From: Ahrensia kielensis DSM 5890
Lineage (GTDB): Bacteria; Pseudomonadota; Alphaproteobacteria; Rhizobiales; Rhizobiaceae
Reading direction: 5' to 3'
DNA: 64,000 nucleotides
NCBI RefSeq assembly: GCF_000374465.1
Contig: NZ_KB894528.1
Coordinates: 423,127 to 487,126, forward strand
Position numbers and translations under genes: made by a program. This document shows, piece by piece, positions 20,943 to 29,824 of the stretch (position 1 is its first letter; every line of letters begins with the position of its first letter). Under the pieces are notes generated by a model. It saw only the letters and a program-made list of their open reading frames with translations, searched no databases and was not told the DNA's origin.

Positions 20943-22388
20943 ATGACAGTCGTTGAATTGACCCAAAGTTTGAACATCGCAGCGCCAGAACTGGCACTGG
21001 CGGTCGGTTCTATGGTTCTCCTAATGATCGGTGTTTTCGCGCCTAAGGATAGTGCGAATTCAACCGTAACAGGATTGGCCGTGGCACTGTTGATTGGTGT
21101 TCTGGGCTGGATGGTATTCTTTGACGAGCAGGGCACGGCCTTTGGCGGTGCTTTCGTTCAAGACTCATTTGCCTATTTCTTCAAAATACTCACATTGATC
21201 GGCTCCATCGTAGCGCTTGTCATGTCGGTTGGCTTTGCCCGTGAAGAAAAATTTGACCGCTTTGAGTTTCCGATTTTAATCATATTGGCAACGCTTGGCA
21301 TGATGCTGATGATTTCAGCAACAAGCCTGTTGTCTTTGTATATGGCGCTCGAACTACAATCATTGGCGCTTTATGTTATTGCGGCGATTAACCGTGATAG
21401 CGCGCGTTCAACTGAAGCTGGTTTGAAGTATTTCGTTCTGGGCGCTTTGTCGTCAGGCATGATGCTTTACGGTATTTCGTTGATCTATGGCTTTACGGGC
21501 CATGTCGATTTCGCATCAATTGCAGCAGCCTTGTCTGGCGAAGAACGCTCTGTCGGTCTTCTGTTCGGTCTTGTGTTCTTGCTCACAGGCCTTGCATTTA
21601 AAATTTCAGCAGTTCCATTCCATATGTGGACACCTGATGTTTATGAAGGTGCGCCAACGCCGGTAACGGCTTTCTTTGCCGGTGCGCCTAAAATGGCGGC
21701 AATGGCTATGCTCGTGCGCGTTGTCACAGATGCCTTTGGCTCGGTGACAGGTGACTGGCAGCAGATCATCATCTTTATTTCGATTGCGTCTATGGTTTTG
21801 GGCGCGGTTGCAGCGATTGGCCAAAACAATATCAAACGCCTGATGGCTTACTCTTCCATCGGCCATATGGGCTATGCACTGGTTGGCTTGGCTGCGGGCA
21901 CTGTCGCAGGTGTTCAAGGCGTGTTGATCTATATGGCGATTTATCTCGTGATGACGCTTGGTACATTTGCGTTCATTCTGGCTATGCGCCGCAAAGATGA
22001 GGGCAATGTCGAGAACATTTCCGATTTAGCTGGTTACGCTCAAAACAGCCCATTGCAGGCAACGGTACTAACGATCCTTATGTTCTCGCTTGCTGGTATT
22101 CCGCCGCTCGCAGGTTTCTGGGGTAAATGGTATGTGTTCTTGGCCGCGGTTGAAGCAGGTCTATACCCGCTAGCAATCATCGGTGTTGTGGCATCTGTTA
22201 TTGGCGCGTTCTACTATTTGCGCATCATTAAAATCATGTGGTTTGATGAGCCAGAAGGTAAGTTCGTATCAACGGCTGGCGAGCTACGTTTGGTTATGGG
22301 GCTGTCAGGTATCTTTGTGGTTGGCTACATCGTCTTTGGTGGCCCGATTGCCGCTTATGCTGAAAATGCCGCAAAGGCGCTTTTTTAA
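20943..22388 (+). CDS. nuoN: NADH-quinone oxidoreductase subunit N
   Basis: A 481-residue ND2-type proton-pumping subunit, the last of the fourteen Nuo proteins. The family blocks [82 protein letters not shown] and [25 protein letters not shown] are intact. It starts 14 bases after nuoM. The stop lies only three bases before the birA start, which ties birA into the same operon. Confidence 0.98.
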   Translation: MTVVELTQSLNIAAPELALAVGSMVLLMIGVFAPKDSANSTVTGLAVALLIGVLGWMVFFDEQGTAFGGAFVQDSFAYFFKILTLIGSIVALVMSVGFAREEKFDRFEFPILIILATLGMMLMISATSLLSLYMALELQSLALYVIAAINRDSARSTEAGLKYFVLGALSSGMMLYGISLIYGFTGHVDFASIAAALSGEERSVGLLFGLVFLLTGLAFKISAVPFHMWTPDVYEGAPTPVTAFFAGAPKMAAMAMLVRVVTDAFGSVTGDWQQIIIFISIASMVLGAVAAIGQNNIKRLMAYSSIGHMGYALVGLAAGTVAGVQGVLIYMAIYLVMTLGTFAFILAMRRKDEGNVENISDLAGYAQNSPLQATVLTILMFSLAGIPPLAGFWGKWYVFLAAVEAGLYPLAIIGVVASVIGAFYYLRIIKIMWFDEPEGKFVSTAGELRLVMGLSGIFVVGYIVFGGPIAAYAENAAKALF

Positions 22389-22391
22389 ACA

Positions 22392-23165
22392 TTGCTTGAG
22401 CTAGCAGATAGCCAGACAATTATCGGTTTAACCGGATGGAGGGCGATCCATGTTGCATCCACCGGTTCCACCAATGCTGATCTGATTGAACTTGCAGGGG
22501 CTGGCCATGATGTGGACAAGCTTTGGCTTTCTGCAGGTGAGCAATTGCAAGGCCGCGGCCGTCGCGGTCGAACATGGGTTTCGCCGCACGGTAATCTTCA
22601 TGCTTCGCTTTATTTACGAAATCCGGCTTCGCTCAAAGATATTGGTTTCTTCCCGCTCGTTTGTGCTGTTGCGTTGCACCGTGCCATCAGTGAGGCACTG
22701 GATGAAAAACAGTCCGAGATCAAAATAAAATGGCCCAATGACATTTTGGTTGATGGTGCTAAATGCTGCGGCATGTTGATGGAATCGGATCAGCAAAGCG
22801 GCGTTATCAATATTGTTATTGGCTGCGGGCTGAACATCGTTGCACATCCGCAAGATACGCCTTATCCGGCAATGCATCTGAATGAAAAAAATCCAGCATT
22901 AACGACGCAGGGCATGTTTCAATATTTAGCGGAAAATTTTGCAAGAACGCTGGATGAATGGAATGGCGGACGCGGCAAAGCCGCAATTCGCGACTATTGG
23001 GTAGCGCATGCGCGCGGAATAGGCCAAGCAATCATTATCAACCTTGCTAATGAACGCTTAGAGGGCGTTTTTGAAGGCATTGATGCTGACGGCTTGCTGT
23101 CGCTGCGTCTGCCTTCTGGCACAGTCAAAGAAATTTCTGCGGGTGATGTCTTCTTCCCGCTTTAG
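22392..23165 (+). CDS. birA: Biotin--[acetyl-CoA-carboxylase] ligase
   Basis: A 257-residue enzyme that activates biotin with ATP and transfers it to the biotin carrier domain of biotin-dependent carboxylases. The biotinyl-AMP loop GRGRRG lies at residues 54-59, followed by KWPNDILVDGAKCCGML and GCGLNI. There is no N-terminal helix-turn-helix, so unlike E. coli BirA it is a mono-functional (group I) ligase and not a repressor. The start is TTG at 22392; no in-frame ATG lies upstream of the conserved core. It directly follows nuoN, an arrangement conserved in many alphaproteobacteria. Confidence 0.93.
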   Translation: MLELADSQTIIGLTGWRAIHVASTGSTNADLIELAGAGHDVDKLWLSAGEQLQGRGRRGRTWVSPHGNLHASLYLRNPASLKDIGFFPLVCAVALHRAISEALDEKQSEIKIKWPNDILVDGAKCCGMLMESDQQSGVINIVIGCGLNIVAHPQDTPYPAMHLNEKNPALTTQGMFQYLAENFARTLDEWNGGRGKAAIRDYWVAHARGIGQAIIINLANERLEGVFEGIDADGLLSLRLPSGTVKEISAGDVFFPL

Positions 23166-23204
23166 CCAAGTGAAGACAGAATTTAATAAGGTCTATCGTA
23201 CTTA

Positions 23205-24890
23205 ATGACAAAAAATAATAATGAGCTGGTATTCGTCCCGCTAGGCGGCGTTGGTGAAATCGGCATGAATTTAGCCATGTATGGATACGGGCCAGCCAAT
23301 AACCGCTCGTGGATTGTCATGGATGTTGGCGTTACTTTTCCAGGGCCGGATTTACCGGGCGTGGACCTCGTACTGCCCGACATTCGTTTCTTGGAATCCG
23401 AAAAACACAATATTAAAGCGATCATCATTACCCACGCCCATGAGGACCATTATGGTGCGTTGCTGTCGCTTTATCCGCGCATTGCACCGGGCGATAATGT
23501 GCCTGTTTATATGACGCCATTTGGCTCCGGCATGCTGGAAAGCAAGGCGGTTGGCGAAAAGAACGCCCCAAAGATCAAGGTTACAACATTTGAGCAGGGC
23601 GGCTCGTTTGAGGTTGGCCCATTCAAGCTGCAAGCTTTGGCTGTTACACACTCAATTCCAGAGCCTGTGTCGATTGCAATTACAACGCCGCTTGGCACCG
23701 TTTTGCATACGGGTGATTGGAAAAACGACATTGCCCCATCCATGGGTCCGGTAACCGACAGCAATGCCTTTACGCGCCTTGGTGATGAGGGCCTGTTGGC
23801 GCTTATCTGCGATTCGACAAATGCTATGCGTGACGGCGAAAGCCCATCAGAACAAGAAGTGTCTGAAGGTCTGCGCAAAGTCATTGAAAAAGCGACTGGC
23901 CGCGTGGCGGTCACGACTTTTTCTTCCAATGTTGGGCGTATTAAATCAATCGCGCTTGCTGCTGCCGATGCTGGACGACAAACATTATTGCTTGGCCGCT
24001 CAATGAAGCGGGTTGTCGACGTCGCCTCAGAACTTGGCTATTTGGAAGGCGTGCCAGATTTTCTTACCGAAGATGAATATGGCTATATTCCGCGCGACAA
24101 GGTCGTGATTATTTTGACAGGCTCTCAAGGCGAGAGCAGGGCAGCGCTTGCGAAACTATCACGTGATGAAATGCGTGATGTTGCGCTGAACGCAGGCGAT
24201 ACTGTGGTTTATTCGTCGCGTTCAATTCCAGGCAATGAAAAACCTATTCTTGAGACGAAGAACCGTCTGATTGATATGGGCATTACAATTATTGAAGATG
24301 GCCCAGATTCACTCGTTCACGTGTCGGGTCACCCGCGCCGCAATGAATTGCGCCAGATGTATAAATGGACACGCCCGCAGATCGGTATTCCGGTTCACGG
24401 CGAGGCTGCACATTTAACCGCCCATGCAGCATTGATGCGTGAAAACGGCATTCAAGATGTGCTCAATGTTCGCAATGGCGATTTGGTGCGCCTTGCACCC
24501 GGTAAAGCCGAGATCATTGATGATGTGCCGCATGGCGAGATCTACAAAGACGGCACATTCATCGGGTCAGCCGACGCTGTTGGCGTGACCGAGCGCCGCC
24601 GTTTGTCGTTCGCAGGGCATGTCTCTGTGTCTGTCATTTTGGACAAAAGCAATGAATTGCTGGTTGATCCTCAAGTGTCATGTTTGGGCATTCCTGCCAC
24701 CGATCACAATGACAATGACATGGAAGATATCATCTATGATGCTGTTGTCAGTGCGGTTGAATCTATGCCGCGCGGCCGCCGCAAGGATCTTGACCTGATT
24801 GAAGATAGTGTTACCCGCGCAGTGCGTGGCACGGTACGCAATATTTGGGGCAAGAAACCAATCGTAACAGTGATGGTCGATAAGGTTTAA
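23205..24890 (+). CDS. rnj: Ribonuclease J
   Basis: A 561-residue metallo-beta-lactamase/beta-CASP ribonuclease with 5'-3' exo- and endonuclease activity in RNA maturation and decay. Zinc ligands are in the HAHEDH motif (residues 77-82) and in LHTGDWK. Beta-CASP motifs include the STNA region, SSRSIPGNEKPI, and VHVSGHPRRNEL with GIPVHGEAAHL. Length is normal. It follows birA by 39 bases and precedes the epimerase by 24 bases, so the nuo-birA-rnj-epimerase series may form one long transcription unit. Confidence 0.96.
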   Translation: MTKNNNELVFVPLGGVGEIGMNLAMYGYGPANNRSWIVMDVGVTFPGPDLPGVDLVLPDIRFLESEKHNIKAIIITHAHEDHYGALLSLYPRIAPGDNVPVYMTPFGSGMLESKAVGEKNAPKIKVTTFEQGGSFEVGPFKLQALAVTHSIPEPVSIAITTPLGTVLHTGDWKNDIAPSMGPVTDSNAFTRLGDEGLLALICDSTNAMRDGESPSEQEVSEGLRKVIEKATGRVAVTTFSSNVGRIKSIALAAADAGRQTLLLGRSMKRVVDVASELGYLEGVPDFLTEDEYGYIPRDKVVIILTGSQGESRAALAKLSRDEMRDVALNAGDTVVYSSRSIPGNEKPILETKNRLIDMGITIIEDGPDSLVHVSGHPRRNELRQMYKWTRPQIGIPVHGEAAHLTAHAALMRENGIQDVLNVRNGDLVRLAPGKAEIIDDVPHGEIYKDGTFIGSADAVGVTERRRLSFAGHVSVSVILDKSNELLVDPQVSCLGIPATDHNDNDMEDIIYDAVVSAVESMPRGRRKDLDLIEDSVTRAVRGTVRNIWGKKPIVTVMVDKV

Positions 24891-24914
24891 ATTACTGTTT
24901 TTTTAGGAGTGGAA

Positions 24915-25319
24915 ATGCTTGGTCGCTTAAATCATGTAGCGATTGCCGTGCCCGATTTGAATGCGGCGATCAATCGATATGAAAAAGTGCTGGGTGCGAA
25001 AGTCTCCGCGCCGCAACATTTGCCAGAACACGGGGTGACCGTCGTTTTTGTCGAAGTGGAAAACACCAAGACAGAGTTGCTTTTTCCTTTGGGCGACAAT
25101 TCGCCCATCGGTGCCTTCTTGGAAAAGAACCCGTCAGGCGGTATGCACCACATGTGTTATGAAGTGGATGATATTCTGGCTGCACGTGACAAGCTGATCG
25201 AAGATGGTGTTCGTGTGCTTGGTGATGGTAATCCGAAAATTGGGGCGCACGGTAAACCTGTGCTTTTCCTTCATCCGAAAGACTTCGACGGCACGCTGAT
25301 TGAACTAGAACAGGTCTGA
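24915..25319 (+). CDS. mce: Methylmalonyl-CoA epimerase
   Basis: A 134-residue vicinal oxygen chelate (glyoxalase-fold) protein. It interconverts (2R)- and (2S)-methylmalonyl-CoA in propionate and branched-chain amino acid degradation. The fold repeats NHVAIAVPDLNAAINRYEKVLGA, GMHHMCYEVDDI and LHPKDFDGTLIELEQ supply the metal-binding His, His and Glu residues. The ATG at 24915 follows AGGAG; the GTG six bases upstream is inside that site and is rejected. It lies 4 bases before the next small gene. Confidence 0.93.
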   Translation: MLGRLNHVAIAVPDLNAAINRYEKVLGAKVSAPQHLPEHGVTVVFVEVENTKTELLFPLGDNSPIGAFLEKNPSGGMHHMCYEVDDILAARDKLIEDGVRVLGDGNPKIGAHGKPVLFLHPKDFDGTLIELEQV

Positions 25320-25323
25320 TATC

Positions 25324-25599
25324 ATGCAGTTATTGTCCGCTTTCGCGATTTTTTTCATCATTTGGTGGACGGTACTGTTTACTGTTTTGCCGTTCGGCGT
25401 GCGTAGCCAAGTTGAGTCAGAAGACACAATCCTTGGCACGGAGCGCGGAGCGCCATCAAATTCCCGCATGAAATTTAAGCTGCTCATCACAACGGGCATT
25501 GCCATTATTATCTTTGCGATTTTTTATTACCTGACCATCGTACTTGGTTTTGGCATTGATGATTTTCCGCAATTTGTGCCGGATTTTTCCAAACAATAA
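25324..25599 (+). CDS. DUF1467-family small membrane protein
   Basis: A 91-residue protein with two transmembrane helices (residues ~5-24 and ~53-75). They flank a short cytoplasmic loop with the pattern LPFGVRSQVE...GTERGAPSNSRMKFKLL. This matches the DUF1467 family found almost only in alphaproteobacteria, usually between a methylmalonyl-CoA epimerase and proS, as here. Function is unknown. It ends the unit before a symmetrical terminator. Confidence 0.88.
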   Translation: MQLLSAFAIFFIIWWTVLFTVLPFGVRSQVESEDTILGTERGAPSNSRMKFKLLITTGIAIIIFAIFYYLTIVLGFGIDDFPQFVPDFSKQ

Positions 25600-25621
25600 T
25601 TTTTTAGAAAATTACAAATAA

Positions 25622-25651
25622 AAAATGGCAGGACATAAGTCCTGCCATTTT
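25622..25651. terminator. Hairpin terminator after the DUF1467 gene
   Basis: A 13-bp perfect inverted repeat (25622-25634 with 25639-25651) with A-rich and T-rich flanks follows the stop by 22 bases. The symmetry would allow termination in both directions. The following 324 bases to proS contain no gene and no structure I can name; they must include the proS promoter. Confidence 0.88.
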
Positions 25652-25975
25652 CAACGAGTGTGATTTTATAAACCCGAAGGTTCGCAGCTAAAAAGCGCGT
25701 AAAATCAAGATCCTCCCAAGACTTACACCCGTTAGAAATTATGAAGCCTCACAATTTCTTGGCAATTGGTAACAAGATGAAATGCCATTGTCACGTAAAA
25801 AATACATTAGTAACATTTTGGCACTCACGCGTCGTTATTTATACAGCGCGGATTTTTCAAAGCTGTGTGCCTTGCCGCTTTCAATTCCTTGTCCAACCGC
25901 TTAAACACACATAGAAATTTGCCTTAAGACGGTCTGATTCTGGGCATATCAAACAATTCACAACGGAATAGATAA

Positions 25976-27304
25976 ATGCGCCTTTCAAGATACTTTCTAC
26001 CCATATTGAAAGAAAATCCAAAAGAAGCCGAAATCGTCTCGCACCGATTGATGCTTCGGGCAGGGATGATTAAGCAGTCAAGCGCCGGCATCTATTCCTG
26101 GTTGCCGCTCGGCTATAAGGTTTTGCGAAAAATTGAAAACATTGTGCATGAAGAGCAGCAACGCGCTGGCCACATGCCAATGTTAATGCCGACCATTCAA
26201 TCTGCTGATTTGTGGCGCGAAAGCGGCCGCTATGAAGATTATGGCGAAGAGATGCTGCGCATCAAAGACCGTATGGACCGTGAGATGCTATATGGCCCGA
26301 CCAATGAAGAGCTGATCACGGATATCTTCCGCAGCCATATCACCAGCTATAAAGATTTGCCGCTTACATTGTACCATATTCAATGGAAGTTCCGCGATGA
26401 ACGCCGCCCGCGCTTTGGCGTTATGCGTGGCCGCGAGTTTCTTATGAAAGATGGCTACAATTTCGACCTGACAAAAGAAGATGCGCTGCACGCATATAAC
26501 CGTCATCTGGTTACTTATCTGCGCACTTTCGAGCGTATGGGTTTGCAGGCTATCCCAATGCGCGCCGATAGCGGCCCCATTGGCGGCGATGACACACATG
26601 AATTCCTCGTTCTGGCTGAAACTGGCGAGAGTGAAGTGTTCTATGATGCAGCAGTGACTGATCTGACATTTGGTGATCGCCAAATCGATTATGACAATGT
26701 CGAACAATGCGCTGCGATCATGCAGGAATTCACATCCAAATATGCGCGCACAGATGAAACGCATGACGAGGCGCTGTTTAACGAAGTGCCGCAAGAGCGC
26801 AGACGCTCTGCGCGCGGCATTGAAGTTGGCCAAATTTTCTACTTTGGCACAAAATATTCCGAACCAATGAAGGCCGTTGTCCAAGGACCGGACGGCAAGC
26901 CTGTGCCTGTTCACATGGGCAGCCATGGTATTGGCGTTAGCCGTTTGCTGGGCGCGATTATTGAAGCATCGCATGATGATAATGGCATTATTTGGCCAGC
27001 GTCCGTTGCCCCATTTGGTGCCGTGATTATCAATATGCGCGTTGGCGATGAGGGCTGTGATAGCTGGTCGCAAAAAGCATATACCGAACTCACCAATGCA
27101 GGTGTTGACCCGCTTTTGGATGATACAGACAAGGGCGCAGGCGTTAAATTTGCGACCGCAGATTTGATCGGCGTACCGTGGCAGCTTGTTATTGGCCCGC
27201 GCGGCGTTAAGTCTGGAGAAGTCGAACTTAAAAACCGCAAAACCGGCGCCAAAGAAAATATGACGCTGGAGGCGGCCATCACTAAGATTTCAGCAGGAGA
27301 ATAA
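25976..27304 (+). CDS. proS: Prolyl-tRNA synthetase, short alphaproteobacterial type
   Basis: A 442-residue class II aminoacyl-tRNA synthetase that charges tRNA-Pro. Motif 1 ([35 protein letters not shown]), motif 2 ([25 protein letters not shown]) and motif 3 ([21 protein letters not shown]) are present. The ~180-residue editing insertion of the E. coli type is absent, so misacylated Ala-tRNA-Pro must be cleared by a free-standing factor elsewhere. A C-terminal anticodon-binding domain follows. It is the first gene of a proS-lolC-lolD unit. Confidence 0.97.
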   Translation: MRLSRYFLPILKENPKEAEIVSHRLMLRAGMIKQSSAGIYSWLPLGYKVLRKIENIVHEEQQRAGHMPMLMPTIQSADLWRESGRYEDYGEEMLRIKDRMDREMLYGPTNEELITDIFRSHITSYKDLPLTLYHIQWKFRDERRPRFGVMRGREFLMKDGYNFDLTKEDALHAYNRHLVTYLRTFERMGLQAIPMRADSGPIGGDDTHEFLVLAETGESEVFYDAAVTDLTFGDRQIDYDNVEQCAAIMQEFTSKYARTDETHDEALFNEVPQERRRSARGIEVGQIFYFGTKYSEPMKAVVQGPDGKPVPVHMGSHGIGVSRLLGAIIEASHDDNGIIWPASVAPFGAVIINMRVGDEGCDSWSQKAYTELTNAGVDPLLDDTDKGAGVKFATADLIGVPWQLVIGPRGVKSGEVELKNRKTGAKENMTLEAAITKISAGE

Positions 27305-27306
27305 GC

Positions 27307-28623
27307 TTGAACGCATCATCGGCGAACGAAGCAGTTAAATCTTCAAGCTCAGGCAAAGAGGATGGCCGAGCAAGGCCGTTTTCAGCCTTTGAACGCATTG
27401 TTGCTTGGCGTTTTTTAAAGCCGCGCAAACAAGAGCGTATGGTGTCGATTGTTACTGTTATTTCGCTTTTAGGCGTAATGCTTGGCGTGGCGGCTCTGAT
27501 TATCGTTATGGCTGTCATGAACGGCTTCCGCGCAGAGCTTTTGGACCGCATCCTCGGTCTTAACGGTCATATAATTCTCCAAGCTTCTGATACGCCGCTG
27601 AATGATTACGATGCCGTGGCTAAAAAACTTGAAGAAGTGCATGGCGTTCAAATGGCGCTGCCATTGCTTGAAGGTCAAACGCTTGCCTCTGGCAATGTTG
27701 GTGCTGGTACCGGTGCATTGGTGCGCGGTGTGCGCAAGCAAGATTTTGCAAGGCTGGAAAGCGTCGCGACAAACATTAAAGAAGGCTCTTTGGAAAAATA
27801 CGAAGAGGGTAATGGCGTTGCGATTGGTATTCGCATGGCACAAAATCTGGGGCTACTCGTTGGTGATAAGCTGACTTTGGTTTCCCCTGAAGGCGATGTA
27901 ACACCGTTTGGCACCACCCCGCGTGTTAAAAGCTATACCGTTGAAGCCATCTTCGAAATGGGCATGTCAGAATATGACACCTCCATTGTATTTATGCATT
28001 TGGAAGAAGCGCAGCTTTATTTCAATCAAGAAGGCGTCGTGCAGGTCATCGAAGTCTTTGTCGATGATCCCGATAATGTTGATCTTTATAAAACAGATAT
28101 TGTTGCCGCCGCCGAACGACCACTCGTTATTAGCGATTGGCAGCAACGTAACAGTGCATTTTTCTCAGCGCTTGTGATTGAGCGCAACGCAATGTTTCTG
28201 ATCTTGTCTATCGTGGTCATTGTAGCGTCACTGAATATCATTTCATCGCTGATCATGTTGGTGAAAGAAAAAGGGCGCGGCATCGCGATTTTGCGCACAA
28301 TGGGCGCGTCACAAAATGCGATTTTGCGCATATTTATCATGGCAGGCACTGGCGTTGGATTGGCCGGCACGGCTGCAGGCGTATTGCTCGGCGTCTTAAT
28401 CTGCCTGAATATTCGCGGTATTCAACGCGTAATGAATTGGATTTCCGGTACGGATGTTTGGGACCCGACGGTACGCTTTTTAAGCGAAATTCCGGCGCAA
28501 ATGGATTTCGTCGAAACCATGTCCGTTATTATCCTAGCGCTCGTTTTATCGTTTCTTGCAGCAATATTACCTGCTTGGCGCGCTGCCAAACTCGATCCGG
28601 TTGAAGCTTTGAGGTACGAATAA
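27307..28623 (+). CDS. lolC: Lipoprotein-releasing ABC transporter permease LolC/LolE
   Basis: A 438-residue inner-membrane permease that extracts outer-membrane lipoproteins from the inner membrane and hands them to LolA. It has the FtsX/MacB-like topology: one N-terminal helix ([45 protein letters not shown]), a large periplasmic domain and three C-terminal helices. The C-terminus ends [21 protein letters not shown]. The start is TTG at 27307, two bases after proS. Only one LolC/E gene is present next to lolD, so the complex is probably a homodimer of this subunit, as in other alphaproteobacteria. It overlaps lolD (TAATG). Confidence 0.93.
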   Translation: MNASSANEAVKSSSSGKEDGRARPFSAFERIVAWRFLKPRKQERMVSIVTVISLLGVMLGVAALIIVMAVMNGFRAELLDRILGLNGHIILQASDTPLNDYDAVAKKLEEVHGVQMALPLLEGQTLASGNVGAGTGALVRGVRKQDFARLESVATNIKEGSLEKYEEGNGVAIGIRMAQNLGLLVGDKLTLVSPEGDVTPFGTTPRVKSYTVEAIFEMGMSEYDTSIVFMHLEEAQLYFNQEGVVQVIEVFVDDPDNVDLYKTDIVAAAERPLVISDWQQRNSAFFSALVIERNAMFLILSIVVIVASLNIISSLIMLVKEKGRGIAILRTMGASQNAILRIFIMAGTGVGLAGTAAGVLLGVLICLNIRGIQRVMNWISGTDVWDPTVRFLSEIPAQMDFVETMSVIILALVLSFLAAILPAWRAAKLDPVEALRYE

Positions 28624-29342
28624 TGTCTGCACGCAATGCACCGGTACTATTGTTAGAAAACGTCCAGCGCCATTATGATGAGGTTGGTAAACGTCTTGAT
28701 GTTCTCAAAGACGCGAACCTTGTGATTGAGACAGGCGAGATGGTTGCCCTTGTTGCCCCTTCAGGCGCAGGTAAATCAACTTTGCTGCATACTGCTGGCC
28801 TGTTGGAGCGTCCCGATGGCGGCGAGGTCTATCTGTCAGGCCAAGCATGTTCTGGCCTCAATGATCGCCAGCGCACAGCACGCCGCCGCAATGATATTGG
28901 CTTTGTTTATCAATTCCACCATTTGCTACCTGAGTTTTCGGCGCTTGAAAATGTGATGATACCGCAGATGATTCGCGGACTGTCTCAATCAGATGCAAAA
29001 GTCAGAGCGCAAGAGCTGCTTGATTATATGCGTATAGGACAGCGCGCAGCCCATCGCCCAGCAGAACTATCTGGCGGCGAGCAGCAGCGTGTCGCTATTG
29101 CCCGTGCCGTGGCCAATGCACCCTTATTGCTCCTTGCCGATGAGCCGACAGGAAACCTTGATCCTGAAACGTCATCCTATGTGTTTGAAGCACTGGAAGC
29201 CTTGGTGCGTCAATCGGGATTGAGCGCGTTAATTGCGACTCACAACCACGCTCTTGCTGCGCGTATGGACCGTGCGATTACGATGCAGGATGGAAAACTT
29301 GTGCCATTCGATGTGAAAGCCGCGATTAAAGCTGCGCTTTAG
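28623..29342 (+). CDS. lolD: Lipoprotein-releasing ABC transporter ATPase LolD
   Basis: A 239-residue ABC ATPase that powers LolC/E. Walker A is APSGAGKST, the Q-loop is in [21 protein letters not shown], the signature is [14 protein letters not shown], Walker B is [12 protein letters not shown] and the H-loop is ATHNHALA. The EFSALENV region is diagnostic of the LolD/MacB subgroup. The start overlaps the lolC stop by one base. Length is typical. Confidence 0.95.
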   Translation: MSARNAPVLLLENVQRHYDEVGKRLDVLKDANLVIETGEMVALVAPSGAGKSTLLHTAGLLERPDGGEVYLSGQACSGLNDRQRTARRRNDIGFVYQFHHLLPEFSALENVMIPQMIRGLSQSDAKVRAQELLDYMRIGQRAAHRPAELSGGEQQRVAIARAVANAPLLLLADEPTGNLDPETSSYVFEALEALVRQSGLSALIATHNHALAARMDRAITMQDGKLVPFDVKAAIKAAL

Positions 29343-29379
29343 GCACTTCAAAACTCAGAACAAAATGCAAGTTTTAAAG

Positions 29380-29418
29380 GTAAAGAGGCGCTGATCTTGG
29401 TTGCTTCTTTACTTTTTA
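29380..29418 (+). terminator. Terminator of the proS-lolCD unit
   Basis: A 10-bp stem with one G-U pair (29380-29389 with 29403-29412) is followed by a T-rich run, 38 bases after the lolD stop. It separates the Lol unit from the SOS-boxed gene downstream. Confidence 0.75.
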
Positions 29419-29470
29419 TTACCCATAAGGCTGACCTGTGCCAAAATGAGAACAAAACGGGTTTACATGA

Positions 29471-29485
29471 GAACAAAAATGGAAC
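29471..29485 (+). promoter_or_regulatory. LexA (SOS) box upstream of the 28-residue membrane peptide and dnaE
   Basis: An exact GAAC-N7-GAAC direct repeat, the LexA operator of alphaproteobacteria. It lies just after a possible -35 (TTTACA, 29462-29467) and runs up to a weak -10 region (CAATAT, 29485-29490), so LexA binding would block the promoter. A third GAAC half-site lies 21 bases upstream (29450-29453), two helical turns away on the same face. The site is 38 bases before the small ORF. Confidence 0.78.
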
Positions 29486-29523
29486 AATATAGGTCCATAG
29501 ACAAAACATAAGGACTGTTCATC

Positions 29524-29610
29524 ATGACCGACTTTGTTCGAGACCTCGCTTCTCTCGCCTCAATCGCTGCCTTTGTTGCAACATTTTCAATTTTTGTCGA
29601 CTTCATATAG
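29524..29610 (+). CDS. 28-residue SOS-controlled inner-membrane peptide (SidA-like candidate)
   Basis: A short ORF of 28 codons starting ATG at 29524 with AAGGA nine bases upstream. The protein has a short polar N-terminus (MTDFVRD) and then about 20 uninterrupted hydrophobic residues (from LASLASIAAFVAT to IFVDFI), enough for one membrane helix and little else. It lies alone in the gap between the lolD terminator and dnaE and directly behind a perfect LexA box. This resembles Caulobacter SidA, a 29-residue SOS-induced membrane peptide that blocks cell division through the septal FtsW/FtsN complex. No sequence comparison could be made, so homology is not claimed. Alternatively it is a leader peptide for dnaE. 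Confidence 0.68.
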   Translation: MTDFVRDLASLASIAAFVATFSIFVDFI

Positions 29611-29627
29611 GTCGATAATACTCCATT

Positions 29628-29799
29628 GGTCGCGGCTCTGCCCATCCCCATTCAGCACACAGCATTGCCCCGAAGCTGTGAGCCGCGACCATCCCCTTTT
29701 GGGGTAAAAGAACCAAGGGGATGATGATGCCAGGCAGTGGACATCATCGCGAATTGCTTCAAAATCCAACTTTGTGTTTTCACTCTCTTATGAGAGAGT
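29628..29799 (+). other. Strongly structured dnaE leader with four hairpins
   Basis: Four inverted repeats follow each other in the 214 bases between the small ORF and dnaE. They are an 11-bp stem (29628-29638 with 29680-29690) enclosing a 6-bp stem (29658-29663 with 29675-29680), an 8-bp stem (29691-29698 with 29715-29722), a 7-bp stem (29723-29729 with 29742-29748) and a 7-bp stem with a four-base loop (29782-29788 with 29793-29799). The last ends 13 bases before the dnaE ribosome site. None has a clean T-run, so this may be an attenuator, an RNA-stability leader or a small RNA. It matches no RNA family I know. Confidence 0.55.
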
Positions 29800-29824
29800 C
29801 GGTTTTGATTTTGGGGTGCTGTTT

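Noticed and set aside
25652-25975. T-box or riboswitch upstream of proS
   Set aside because: No T-box motif, specifier loop or terminator/antiterminator pair is visible in the 324 bases.
29774-29824. Upstream ATG for dnaE
   Set aside because: It lies before the last leader hairpin without a ribosome site, and the extra residues are not part of the PHP domain; 29825 follows GGGGTG.
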